Assembly (NCBI GenBank): GCA_902702965.1
Contig: CACRXP010000035.1
Span: forward strand, 1,344,833 to 1,408,832
DNA length: 64,000 nt
Reading direction: 5' to 3'
DNA from: Spirometra erinaceieuropaei
Lineage: Eukaryota; Platyhelminthes; Cestoda; Diphyllobothriidea; Diphyllobothriidae
Shown here in pieces: positions 1-11,910 of this stretch. The position numbers and the translations under genes were made by a program. Within the stretch, counting starts at the first letter, position 1. Each line of letters begins with the position of its first letter. The notes under the pieces are model-generated. The model was not told the DNA's origin and searched no databases. It saw nothing but the letters and a program-made list of their open reading frames with translations.

Positions 1-973
1 CGAGCATTAAACTTTTTGCAGTCCGGAAGGCAGTTAAGCGCAAAGCATATTTTTTGATACTTCAGACTGTGTACTAAGTACTGAAACATACAAGCCGAAG
101 GAGTTCGTCCTCAGACCGATCCAAACCCCCGGATGTTGCAGCTTCCTTCATTTCTGACTTACAAGGTTTGTCTGCCTTGGTCTCAGCTATAACTTCTGCG
201 GGGTGGGGAGTGGTGAGCAGTAATTTTCCACAAAACCTGCTGCGAACTCGCGTTGGATGACCTCAAGCAGGTCGCAAGTAGGCTGCTTTCCTGACATACT
301 AAACAACCACTTCACATGTTTGATCATCGAACAGGCGATGGCGCAACTGTATTGAGGGGACATGTGATTAGAGTTTGAATAACGATTAGTTTAATAAAAT
401 CCCCGTTGTGTCAAACAGGATCGGTGAAGGCATTGTGCTCCTGCGTTTTCTTGTATCAGCATTCGGCATTCGATGGAGATAATGCTAATGAGTGGAGTGT
501 CACCTAATAATTTAAAAGTTGACACTGCAGAGAAAACTCCGAACATGAGCCTCAACGAAAACGAAACCCGTCTTTTACGACGGCAAATAAGTGGTTGTAG
601 CTGAGTCCGACTCATAAATCGCAGTTACGTCTGTTGCGAAGAAACGCGGCGGTTTCTACTGCCACCGTTAATCCGCATATGGTTATAGCCGTGCAGGTTA
701 AAAAGTGACAATCTGGTTGTCATGTGATTTTACAAAACGACTAAAATCTGCAAGTCATGTAGACGCGTTCATCATCGATAATCATGAGCAGATTTTGCTC
801 TAAAACGGGACCTGCGATGGCTTCTGCATCATCCGCGAAAACTGGAATTGGTCTAAACACGGACTGAATGCAAATAAAGCACCCAGACGCGCGCTGAAAC
901 AGTTATTGCATCACAGAAAAGTCTGAAGCCGGACATAGGAATATGGTCTCCCTCTCCTCCCTCGGTACTACAG
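1..973. other. Gene-free stretch
   Basis: I see no gene, RNA or repeat that I can name here. Open frames are short (under 75 codons) and match no family I recognise. Confidence 0.5.
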
Positions 974-1017
974 GTGGCTTCGTGCCAAATTCTGAGTGAG
1001 TTCCTCTTCCCGTGTCC

Positions 1018-1200
1018 TGATTTAAACCTTAACCCTGAGTACCCTAGCCTAAACCTTGCCGGTGCCCGTCAGGAACCTAATCCTACCACTAACCCCCCCA
1101 GCCATAACCATACCCATAAGCCTAACCTTAGTCCTTCTGACTCTAACCCAGCCTTAACCCCAGTCAAAACCGCTCTACCTTTAACGCTAAGTGCAATATC
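1018..1200 (-). repeat. Degenerate CCTAA-rich (TTAGGG-like) tract
   Basis: The plus strand is a run of imperfect CCTAAC/CCTTAACC units with many substitutions. The complement resembles TTAGGG, the usual animal telomere repeat, but is too decayed to be a working telomere. Similar tracts in the opposite orientation occur near 19076 and 53548. The 77-residue open frame across it, rich in N, P and L, is a translation of the repeat and not a gene. Confidence 0.55.
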
Positions 1201-1206
1201 AAATTA

Positions 1207-3832
1207 AGGGCAAGGTGGAGGGGAGGGGGGGCCATACTCCCTTGCCCAACGGAAAAAACCTAGTGCCTTTACAGTGCTCTGCAAAAGAAAGCACGCACTA
1301 TTTTTCAGAAATATTGGTAAAAATTGCTACAGCACAATAATATTGCTAACAAGTCTGCACTTTCTACCAAATTAATTGCCAGGCGAAACTGCTGCGGGGC
1401 CACGCTTGGTCACCAGATTGCAAACCACCTCACAAATTAAGAGACCTTAATTACGGGCTTTTGCAACATAAGCCATATTCATTTGCTATTTTACCCGCGG
1501 AACGCCATTTTCCTCAATTTCATGCCCTTCTCGTGAATAAAACATTTCGAGACCAATATGCTGTAGCTGGTGCTTTTGAGTGGCGCTTTCATTTCAAAAT
1601 TTGGGTTTATTATATAAATAGCAGGTTTATTTTGAGATCTCGTCTAGGGAAGGCTGTACAGGCCTATGAGACACAATGTAATTGGATGAACAGCAGCGGT
1701 AGGATGAAGTATCCCACTTTACTGTCGGTAGACTGTGAATCATGCCATATGGAGTTCTATCTTGTCAATCATTTGAAGACCGCTGCAGACACTATGATGT
1801 CAACAGCAATTGCTTTCCATGACCTCAAACCACTACTCAAACTCCGTTACTTATATGAAAATTTGCTTTTTACCCATTTCTTGATTATTACGCACATTCC
1901 TGTTGCCATTCAAAAGCGTACGATAAGACTGTTGGCAGAAATCCACCCAGTCTCCGTATTTTCTTACATTTCGTCGGCTTACTGCCTGGCGTGCTATCCC
2001 ACCCGTAAAACTTCCATTATCACGGTTCGCGTGCGACGCGATCCACAGTCTACCGGCCGTTAAGTGGGGTCCTTCAGACGATCGTTACCAAATAAACTTT
2101 CTTTTATCCCGTACGTAGCGCTTTACCTCATAACCACATTATCAGTCACTCCGGGTTTGATGATATGTTCCAGTTTCCTGTGTATGGATGAATTTTCAAG
2201 ACGCGGAGTGTTTTTGGCTAAGACAAAAAGAGAGCAAGTGGAATTGCCGTTGCTGGCATATTAACCGTTATCAGCCATTCATGCCACGAGATTGAGTGCA
2301 TCAGCCTAGTAAGCTGTAGAACATTTAAGCCAAACTTAGCCTTTCGCGTCGGAGTTTTGTCCACTGGCATGTGCGAATGACCTTCTTCGATGGTTTAACG
2401 TCAATACAAAATGGTAATAATAAAAGCCTATGCTCATTTTACATCCCATGTGGTCAATGGATTAGAATCCTCCACAGCATAAAAATCGAGGTGCATGTAG
2501 AATGTCGACTAGGTCTGATTCCCAGCCGACCACAAAAAACGCGTTCAAGCGGGCAGTTTTATATTGTGCGTCATCAAAACCCAAAAACAAATGCAAGGCC
2601 TGGGTTTTTTGCCCAACACCTGCACCGATGGCTAGCCAGTTTCCTCTACGACCGAAATTTGAAACGAACTGAAGCAGCCAAACACAGGTTTGTTGTACAA
2701 ATTGGGAATTTACTACTCTCAAAGCCAAGCCGACTGATAATAACCTCATTTGCACTCCACACCGGCATTTCGCTAACGTCAACACATCGCTCTCGTCACG
2801 CACAGGAATCTGCTAACCAGATAACCGATTTTCGTCTAGTCTGCCGAACGAAATCTCCTACGAAGACCTCCGTCGTTGAATTGGTTTTTGCTTAAAGACT
2901 ACCCCCATATCTCAGTACTGCTCGTTTTTAAGCGGGAGGAAGGGATGTGCGAAACTGTTGCAAAATCGTAATGATATGAAGGCGGCCAGAGGAGGTGGGT
3001 AGGCTTGTAACCCAGTTGACCACGACCTACCGCATGAGAACCCGGTGAACGGACCAAATCGGTGCAAAATCGAATCTGTTGTGTACCGTCGTCGAAGTGG
3101 GCCCGGGGGGGAGAGACCAGCAGAAGGCTCTCTCAGCAAGTGGGTGCGGCGTCGCCAACCTTCACTGTATGCTGCTCCGACAGATGAACTAAGGCAACTT
3201 GCAGGCATTCACCGGCCTTTCGAGGTCACCCCTATACCCCAAAAGCGGATCTTGTTCGCCTCTACAAGCTTGTTTGGTGAAACTCCGGGGAAGGCAGCCG
3301 TACGCTCGCCCGCCCTGCAGAGAACGCCAGAAAGAGGTGCTTAAAAGGCATAGCGCCCACGCACCAAAGGCTGGGGGCGGGGAAGGAAGAAAAGCAGGGT
3401 TGAACTTGTCTATGGACAAACGCCATGGTTTTACCCTTGGAACTTAATCAACAAAGATTTGATAGTGGTCGCATTGCAGGACTGATTTCAACGTGAGCTA
3501 CATCATGGCCTAGCAGACTTTGTCGGTCTCAAGAACTTGGACAGTCGGTTTTTAGCATACCCCAACAATGACTAACCAGTAGACTGCAGGCAAGTGGTTT
3601 AACCGCTCATCAGGGTCGACAGATGAGACATGCGAACACATCAGATACAGTAGCGCAAATTTATTCCGTCTGACTGGGCCAGTAATTGGGCTAAATCAGT
3701 ATTCAGGACCAGAAGGCTGACAGGGGAGGGCAGGATATGGATTTGTGTGTTCCCCCTGACATATCTTCCTACAAAGTACCTTTTTAACCCATTTAAACAA
3801 ACATACAGCACAAAATAGTCTTTTTTAATTTC
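1207..3832. other. Unassigned region with two long unexplained open frames
   Basis: Two open frames stand out, 1461-2063 (200 codons, no ATG at its left edge) and 2371-2895 (174 codons). Neither shows a domain, signal peptide or membrane pattern I can identify, and the second is overlapped by an open frame of 113 codons on the other strand. The part from 2930 to 3430 is GC-richer and resembles repeat DNA. They may be fragments of old mobile elements or chance frames. I assign no function. Confidence 0.3.
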
Positions 3833-4825
3833 TACAGTGAGTGAACGATCTCATGAAGTGTTGACTGAAATTCTGAAATGCGTGCTCGATTAGGAAGGAT
3901 TACTTAGGCGTGGTTGTAATACTGATTCTCTAGCGGCATAATCTTATAATATTTCGAATCCGGTAGGACGTGCGCTTTTTAATACACTGCTTTTCAATCT
4001 CCTGTATAAACCGTACTCGGTAAAAGTGGCTACTTAAGTAGTATACATTCTCCCACTGGTTTTCGAGGGTCTTGTAGATTCAAATATATTTTATAGAAAG
4101 CACGAACAAAAATATGCCTTCTTTCAGTCGTTCGATAGAGAATCACGTCATCTTTATATTTTGTACTCGAAGAAGGAGTGTAATAAGGCTTTAAAAATGT
4201 TTCGAATTATGGGATTTTTTAAGACCGCGCAATGCATTCATATAGCATCGCACCTGTACGTTTACCTCTACTTCTCATGAAATGTACAACATTGTCCGCA
4301 TTCACAGTAAAATTTGATTGACTCTATATGATATCTTTTTAATGGCATAAGAGAATATGTGATTTTCTTTTCGCGGAACGCATGCACTTTGTAGACTGAA
4401 ATCATCAAGCCCTAATGTAACGGCTGATCAGGTTCCAAGTTAGTCAGAAATTATAAAATTCTTTTAAAACCTAAATATAATCTGTCTTCGAGTATAAAAT
4501 ATAAAGGTAACGTGATTCTCTATCGAACGACTGAAAGAAGGCATATTTTTGTTCGTGCTTTCTATAAAATATATTTGAATCTACAAGACCCTCGAAAACC
4601 AGTGGGAGAATGTATACTACTTAAGTAGCCACTTTTACCGAGTACGGTTTATACAGGAGATTGAAAAGCAGTGTATTAAAAAGCGCACATCCTACCGGGT
4701 TCGAAATATTATAAGATTATGCCGCTAGAGAATCAGTATTACAACCACGACTAAGTAATCCTTCCTAATCGAGCACGCATTTCAGAATTTCAGTCAACAC
4801 TTCATGAGATCGGCCACCCACTGTA
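3833..4825. mobile_element. Palindromic Tc1/mariner-like foldback MITE, copy 1
   Basis: The element starts TACAGTGAGTG and ends with the near complement CACCCACTGTA. Two arms of about 340 bp (3833-4172 and 4486-4825) are almost perfect inverted copies around a spacer of about 313 bp. The outer TA on each side fits the TA target duplication of Tc1/mariner elements, leaving CAGTG at the tip, as in many Tc1-like transposons. There is no transposase frame, so it is non-autonomous. A diverged relative with the same tips and shared inner motifs (GAAATTCTGAAATGCGT, ACTTAAGTAG) lies at 60627-61597, and a one-armed relic at 45547-45765. Confidence 0.8.
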
Positions 4826-6107
4826 TCTATTCAAGAACACCACTTCAATCCCCTAAAAGACCTCTATTACAACTGTTCATGTATTACCAGTGGCTTTGCA
4901 CCATACTTCAGGTTGGGGGTGCATGTATTCGTGTCCAGCTCAGACAAGTGCGAACTTTGGACAGGCACAGTCCGTTGGTCTAAAATGCAGTCGAGAGGTC
5001 TGATTAGGCCATTGGTCGACGTTGTCTCGCAGTGGGCTAGGCGAACGCGCTCATGAGACGCTACGAGCTGTGGTAGCGTGTTATCCGATGGAACAATCTG
5101 GCAGCTGAGGTTGGCTGAAGCGCTGGCGGAGCTGTAGGAGGCGGGTGTTGGGAAGGAATGGGGAGTGCGAATGCAGGATCGACCCAGACCAACTTGATCA
5201 CGCGGTCAAACTGTGTATTCCTGCCGCCCATCTGCATAGAATTGAAACACTCGAGATAAATATGGCACTGGCTGGCAAAACTGTACTGCTGGAACAAATA
5301 ACATTGATAATAATGACTAGTGTATTGAGCACTTATGTGGACACTGCCAATACAAGGGAACCAACGCTCTAAGCGCCGGCCATCGCCTGCCGACGGAGGG
5401 GACGTGCGTGCCAAGCTCGGAAATCAGACTACGGTACGAGAGCACAACACACTTCGAGGAAGATGGGTACGGCCTGGACAATGCCAGAAACCAACCCAAA
5501 AGTGGGACCAGGATGCAAGAACCCAGCGCTGAGGTAGTCCTCACTCAACGATTCACCGTCGCCTTCTAGAAGGCACAAACACTTTATTCAAATGCGGACC
5601 GATAGATTTCAGCCACCAGAAAGGAAACAAACAGGACATTTTAGTGGGCCGAAAACTTGTGGGGCTAGAAGTGGTCCTGATTTCAAGTTTGAAAAGACAA
5701 ACCCAAATTTTTCCAAATCTTCTAAAACACCAAATACATAGGGACAGATAAACGCTTGTTAAGAACTGATGTTTCCCTATCAGTGTCTGTGTAAGTAAAC
5801 CGTCAATTGGGAATTTGGGGAATCCCAATTCAATAATAGTAAATTACTCAAAAAATGGCAATCCATTCTTCCTACTTTTTAGTTATGCTTAGTGAAGCAA
5901 AACTGTCATAACTTAGTATTTTTCAGTTTTTCCGGGAATTATTGTGTAAACATGGAGCACAATTCTGGATACATAACTGTTCTAGTGAATCGCGAACGTA
6001 ATTATGAATATTTCAGCCTAGTCTCATCCAGATACGTGGAGTTACCACTAGTCAAACGGTAGGTAGAGATATGCAAGTATACACTGGGATGGAATTATCC
6101 TACCTAG
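4826..6107. other. Gene-free stretch
   Basis: Open frames of up to 117 codons overlap on both strands near 5061-5544, with no recognisable product. The remainder is AT-rich and featureless to me. Confidence 0.4.
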
Positions 6108-6182
6108 AACAAAGGTACTAGCGAGAGGCCCCGACACGAGTTTCACCAATTTTTTGCTGTCGTATGACGCACCTGCGAGAAC
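6108..6182 (+). repeat. Dispersed repeat family R1, degenerate copy
   Basis: This segment follows the same order of words (AAAGGTACTAGC, CCCCGACACG, TTTCACC, GCTGTCGTATGACGCACCTGCGAG) as the complement of the better-preserved R1 repeats at 11190-11433 and 11911-12154 and the copy at 53284. It has diverged more than those. Confidence 0.45.
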
Positions 6183-8838
6183 TCCGGCGCATTACTGTGT
6201 TCTGCAGAATTCCCCATTCGCTTTCTGGAATATATACATCCCGGCTTTACAAACTTACATTCTTATCGTCTTCAGCACTTGCTACATTAAATTTGAGAAA
6301 CGTTCCCGGGCAAGAATAACCGAGATCACATTTCCACTAGTGCCTATGCTAAGAGTATAGTAGATCAGCGACGATGTGCCGCACGAGTCTGATGTCGGAT
6401 ACCAGGACGGTTGGGGAACGCCAGTATATATACGGTTTGGTCTGGGATTAAGCCTACCCTTCAGAATCTTCTCCGGGGGATGAAAAACGCAAAAATATAA
6501 ATGGATCGGAAATCTTAGCGCACGTATATGTGTACCTAGAAAGCTCGTTAAGACACCAACACGCAGTCACAGGCAGCTGTTTCACGGTCATTACAGATCG
6601 TCATTAAGCCATAGGCTTAACTTGCACCTTCGACAGTGATCTATATACACTCGTCAGCTAGGCCCGTGACCCTAAATTGACGCAGTCGGAATATTGTGCG
6701 ATTTCATGCTTTCTGGCCCCAGACACAACGCTCGTTGTTGCCAGCATTCCCGATGGTGGGCGGACAGAATTGGATTAAGCAAGACTGCACACAGTGGCCA
6801 TCGTCGAGATTGACGGCCGAACTGTCGTCAACGTAGAATCGCAGTTAAGTCCAGGTGTTGGCATAAGCCCAACAACAGTCACGTAGTCCGTACCTCAAAT
6901 TTAACGCTACGGAGCGTCAATGTTAGATCTAACAGTAACCCCTACGGTAACCTCAAGCTTGGAGCAGTCGGCCAAAAATCAGAATAAGTCTACTAGCGAT
7001 TTCCTAAACGCACATCACACCCTTGACCTTCACCCCACCTGGCTATTTTGGATAGGTCTAGGGAACTTTCTCCCTCTGGTATCTTCATACTACACTGAAA
7101 ACTAGAGTCATCTTCATGACACGGTCGGATTGTGACGACTGCCGGCTGGGAGCAATACGCGTCTCTGAACGGATTTCCTATTAGGTGTCTTATCTGCCAG
7201 TTTGATGGTTAAAGGGTGCGTGGACCCCAGTGAAGACAGTCGATTTGTGTTGAAATGAATAGCAACGACTCTTCAGCCTCATACATGGATTAGAGAATAG
7301 GGGAGGTTGTCCAACCACAATAGGTTCCGGCATGACCTTAGGAGACTCATATTTAGGTCCCAGACATATAGTTCGGCAGTAAATGAAGTCAGCTGATAGA
7401 GGCCCGCAGCTAGTGTTCTATCTCCCGCCTCGCTTTCTTGGTGCACAAAGGCAAAAATTGGGCCCACAGGACGTTAGAGTCACTCACGAATTCCAAGTTA
7501 GTTTGATATGGTTCCTAGGGGAAATCGCCTAGGGTAGTCGAATTTAGAGGCTGCAAAAGCACCAAAAAAGGAGCCCTCCGAAATTATCGCGCCAAATTCA
7601 GGCTGATGATGTGTTGTAGTATTTTGCACTCCGTACTGGGTCTATGAATTCCCATGTACCAGTGAGTAAAGGTCATTGAGCGAGGTCTGGCAAGTACCAA
7701 CCAGATGGGTTGAGCGCATGTTCCGGTGACTTCTAGCTAGGTGATAGCACCTTTTCGTTTCTTCTCTACTGATCACTCGCCAAACAGTGGAGATTTTACC
7801 AAAATACAACCCTGAACCGACAGTTTCGCTTTAACTGCTGACACTTTAGGTCAGCTGAAGTCGAAATGCATTCGAAGGGTTGGTTCGCGATGCATAAACT
7901 GGATCGTCATAATTCTGGCTTAAATATGTTAACTTCGATCATTTTTTAATTGTCTAGTTGTCCCGCACGCAAGATCAGTAGCATGGACTGTGAATCTAGT
8001 TTGCCAGAACTTGAATACCTCCTACGTTGTCAACCCTCGTTAGCCGAATTCAGACATTGCCGACATTCACATTCACCATCCGAAGCAGTCGCAATTTGAT
8101 GATTCCTCGTTCATTGTTCATACATTGTGGCAACGCTTATACTTCGCGAAATTCGCTGGTGCCGAGTAATTCCGTTTATCCTCGAATTCACGTTTTCCTC
8201 CAATTCATCCAGTAATCAAAGTGTTTAAGCCGACATGTGGGCGTCCCAGGATTATTACACATTTAAAATATCCGCAGTATTTCTGGTTTTGTGAAATTTA
8301 CGCACGAGAACAGGCGTTTTAGACAAAATATAACAGAGTTCCTTTAAAAAAGTATTGTCACTGCTCCCTACTTTGTAGAATTAACACACTGTATAATGTA
8401 TGATACGATGGCACGATAGCTGAACGCGATTTTGAATGGCTTATCTAAGCAGACACTTCTCTACGGTACGTCACCTAACTACTGCGATATCCCTAAATTA
8501 GGGGAAAATCACTAACCAATCGAAAACCACTCCGAACACGTCCACTAAAGCACCAAACCAATAATAAACGATATTCGGGTAAATGAAAACGCAAAATAAG
8601 TATTCCAAGTACTGCTTCGTTTAGCAGAAATAACAATTTGCTCAAGAAAAGCGGAGGTGCCGAAAATACGAAAATTCATGTAAAATGGGTAAACTTGAGT
8701 TTCAGAAGTGCATAATGCTTGCACACATAAATAACTAACTAAATAATTCAGCAAAACATAGTAATGAATAAAAATAATTTTGTCCTCACATATTCATTAA
8801 GTACCTTCATAGGATTAGTGTCATAGGGAGTCCGAAAT
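6183..8838. other. Gene-free stretch
   Basis: No gene, RNA or repeat was recognised. All open frames are below 70 codons. Confidence 0.45.
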
Positions 8839-10264
8839 ATAGTCAAGTGCCTAATGTCTGTTCACGTGCCTAATGATCATGCTGCGCGCAATTCATGCGG
8901 TTTTTCCGTCTTTCATAGAGACGCAATTGATCAAAGCAAAAATGATTTTGTTTGATTTTGATGGCAGAGTTATCTCAGGAGTAGGAGGTCGCACGTTGAC
9001 AGGACGTCCAGCGACTAGTAAGTTTCAGTAGAAGTAGCAGATGCAATCGTAAGTACAGCGTGTTTTGTGTATCAAAAGAACATTTCTTGCGTAAAATTAT
9101 CGTGTTTTTTGAGGACGGCGGTGTCCGCTAAGTTTCAAAGTGTCCTTGAAATTTCAGTAAATACCTCGTGGTGTCAGGCTTCTGTGGACCTTACTATGTG
9201 AATATAATGGAGAAGGACTCTTAATTAACCTCTCCAATATCTGTTTTGCTGAGGGCTAGTTCACATTTAACAACTAGGCACTTCCATCAGGTAGTACCTT
9301 AGTAACTTTCGTCATTGTTATCTTCAGACTGCTTGGTCCTCTATCTTGGCATCTTCGAATACTACCTCTGGTGGTGAGCAGTGAACCGCAGTTAGTTTAC
9401 AGGGTTTACATTTTTTACCAAAGACAATTTAGAACATACCTTTTGACGTAGTCACTAGATGGTCATTTCTTGACAGGTCCGTTCTTACCTTTTTATATTT
9501 TCAAGTTATGGTAAAGTGAAAATTTTTCGCAGCTTGCTCAGAACTACTCATCCAAACAGGTGTTGAAGTTGTTTGCTCTGCCCGCGGCTAATCAAACTGA
9601 AAACCCTTAGGCCTATCCCACTCGGCACCATATAGCATCTGGCCAAACAGCTAAATCCATTCTGAACCAACGCTCTAGATCGAAGAAGATGTGTTGTGTA
9701 CGGGTGATCTTCGTATCCAAGCACAGCCAATAACGCTTTCCGCCGACGAACACAAGGGAATCTAAGAGTCTGCTATCGTCCATCAGGCATGCCACAGATT
9801 TCATGTCGGAGAGATCTGAAAACTTATCTGGGATCAGGAGGTTTTTGAAGCTCAGTATATCGATTATAATCGGAGTTGAGTTCAATTGTATTCACCGATT
9901 CTGACAGTATATAGACAGTTGTCTAGTGACGAAAAATCAGTAATTTATAAATTTGTCTGCTGTGGTGAGGAGGACTAGAAAACATCTCGCGGTACACCTG
10001 CCCGTGATGGTTCTAGCTCGTTATAGGGTCTGTTTTTATTTTAGCAATACAGCCGAACAGATTAATTTGGTGGTGGGGGCGTTGTCTGAGGAAGGAGGAG
10101 TTGCCAGGCCGATCCATGCGCGAAATTTCCGTTGATAGCGTGAACAGCGAGATTCTCTAGGACGGTCGACCTTGAGAACGGTCCTTTCAGGTCTCCGGGT
10201 TGATTTTAGGTGCCAGGGGGAGGTCCTCAGTGTTAATATTCCCGGTCACGACTGAGAGGACAAC

Positions 10265-10342
10265 GGTCTCATGGCTCAATGGTAGAGCATTGGAGTACAA
10301 GTAGTTCAATAATCAAGGAACCCTGGTTCGAACCACAAGTTT
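10265..10342 (+). repeat. tRNA-like sequence in left arm, forward unit
   Basis: It has a pol III A-box-like TGGCTCAATGGTAGAGCA and a B-box GGTTCGAACC at 10325-10334, spaced as in a tRNA. It looks like the head of a tRNA-derived SINE and not a working tRNA gene, since the acceptor stem does not close cleanly. It faces a second tRNA-like unit directly downstream. Confidence 0.55.
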
Positions 10343-10344
10343 GA

Positions 10345-10425
10345 GTAATCTGGGATTTAAATTCGAATTCTCTGGACATTGAGAATTTTCAAGCTCAACG
10401 GACAACCAATGAGCTACAGGCTCGT
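10345..10425 (-). repeat. tRNA-like sequence in left arm, reverse unit
   Basis: On the minus strand it reads CCTGTAGCTCATTGGTTG (A-box-like) followed by GAATTTAAATCCC (weak B-box-like). It is opposed tail to tail to the forward unit at 10265. Confidence 0.45.
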
Positions 10426-11189
10426 TGTCCTGTCGGCAGCAGTCGGGACTACTCTTTAGCACGAGGAAGACGTTCACCGACCAGTTTGCGAGAAATTCTC
10501 GTCCCGTTGCCTGCTGAAGCTCAATCTAAGACCCTTGCAGACGTTTTTTTAGTGGCCTGTAATTATGAAGAAAGAAATACCGTAAAAACCAACTTTATCC
10601 AAATCCGGGTGTTGCTGTACCTGAGCGTAGAGCCCGCGTCCCTTGGTTATCTTGCGTTATTAAGTCCAGCACTCTAGCCTTAAGCAACTGATTCGTTGTT
10701 CTCTTGGAATTATTGACTATGCTGCAAGTGCGTTCACCGATCGTGTTACGATCATGATTGACCATGTGTCGACGTTTTAAAAACAAACAAGTCTCCATCG
10801 TCTGGGCTACAGCGCCCCAACACTTAAAGTGTGTCGTGAATGTCTGTGCGGCCAGACCTGCAGGGGTGCGTCATAAGTGTCGTAATGGCCAGTGATTTCC
10901 CGCAGCTCCCCTTCGAGAGGCGACGCCGGAATAATAACGGTGATTGCTATTGTCTGTTTTGTCCGTATTTTAGTCTCAGGTTCAAGTATCTCCCCAGTAG
11001 TTCTCCGTCTACACCTATTCACGCACCTGTCGCGTAGGCTGTTACGCTGGTGCGACACGCCTGCTCCTATCCGGCTGTCGATCCTCTACTCACTCCTCTC
11101 CAGAGAATAATCGAGTGAATCTAGAATGGGCATTACGTGGTTATTCCGCAGTAGTTGATTGTCTTCGACTCGAATGTTCATCGAAATTT

Positions 11190-11432
11190 CGGTTCTGATC
11201 CTAAAAAGTCATTTCCCGGAGATTTAACTCCAAGTCCTGCACTGAGTAATTTCTGAAATTATTCACTTGATTATTCTCTGGAGTTCATATACCAGAAACC
11301 GCTAGAGAACGCTGGGGGTCCCACTGAAGAGACGAACCCCTCGCAGCTGTGTCACGCAGCGGCAGAATATCGGCGAAAAACGTGTCTGGGCCTTTAGCAA
11401 GTATCCATGTCTGGAGTACGGTATAATACCTT

Positions 11433-11433
<1 letters not shown>
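11190..11433. repeat. R1 direct repeat, copy A
   Basis: This 244-bp block is repeated in the same orientation at 11911-12154 with about 11 differences by eye (about 95% identity). The pair flanks an AT microsatellite, a hammerhead-like motif and a rearranged SINE. The arrangement resembles short terminal repeats of a miniature retroelement or a segmental duplication. Confidence 0.85.

Positions 11434-11437
<4 letters not shown>

Positions 11438-11468
<31 letters not shown>
11438..11468. repeat. (AT)n microsatellite
   Basis: This is an uninterrupted AT dinucleotide run of about 30 bp, next to the hammerhead-bearing Penelope-like segment. Confidence 0.9.
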
Positions 11469-11471
<3 letters not shown>

Positions 11472-11506
11472 AGAGGAGGATGAGGCGATCTCTGGGGAAG
11501 AAGGTT

Positions 11507-11558
11507 TATTCATCTGACGTTTCGTGTTCATGCTCGAGCACATCATCGGAGATAGGCT
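11507..11558 (-). ncRNA. Hammerhead-ribozyme-like motif
   Basis: Read on the minus strand, the order is ATCT, then CCGATGA (canonical CTGATGA with one change), a helix closed by GTGCTC and GAACAC, then GAAAC directly followed by GTC and AGAT. ATCT and AGAT can pair as stem I, and the AC/GT of GAAACGTC gives the two-base-pair stem III typical of Penelope-like element hammerheads. One extra T follows the core before stem II. The U-to-C core change suggests an inactive copy. The surrounding sequence matches the Penelope-linked copy at 62936-62985. Confidence 0.5.
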
Positions 11559-11639
11559 ATGTGAGAAATACAGGGTTTAACACCTGGGGTCAGCATTTTT
11601 GCCTATATCCATATTAATTTGTATGTGCAGAAGGATTTT

Positions 11640-11885
11640 ACCGCCAAAGACAAGGGAGACTGGAATGGCCATTTCTGGCTTATTAGCCGTCGTCAGCCAG
11701 CCCTACCCAAGCCCGAAGTGTGGAACACTCGAGCCTCGAACTCGCAACCTGTTGGTTTAGAAGTCCACGCCTCCACCCATTCTGCCTATATATCATGCGC
11801 CGCTGTGCGGCTGCTGTTTGGGCTCGAAAACGAGAGAGTCCTTAAGGCACAACGGAGCGAGTGAGTTCCGTATGAACGATCGGTG
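11640..11885 (-). repeat. tRNA-derived SINE family A, rearranged copy
   Basis: The part near 11745-11795 is an antisense tRNA-like stretch (GCCTCGAACTCGCAACC), preceded by the tail GGAATGGCCATTTCTGGC shared with 17375-17670. The following module, GCATGCGCCGCTGTGCGG through GATCGGTGAGCGCC, is inverted relative to its orientation in the 17-kb copy. This copy is therefore two family-A modules joined head to head. Confidence 0.65.
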
Positions 11886-11910
11886 AGCGCCCCCTAACGT
11901 TGTATATTCC

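Larger units (their letters stand above)
8839..11085 (+). repeat. Left arm of the long inverted repeat
   Basis: It pairs with 13680-16548. It contains one copy of the unit that is tandemly duplicated in the right arm (around 9220-9500), a tRNA-like pair at 10265-10430 and, near its inner end, a block around 10800-11060. An 86-90 codon minus-strand frame at 9613-9885 has a counterpart in the other arm, but the differences are mostly amino-acid-changing, so it does not look like a gene under selection. Confidence 0.75.

Noticed and set aside
10265..10342. Functional tRNA gene
   Set aside because: The A and B boxes are present, but the acceptor and anticodon arms do not fold cleanly and the unit is embedded in a repeat, so it is called tRNA-like. 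The same applies to the units at 17461, 36957, 52592 and 56765.
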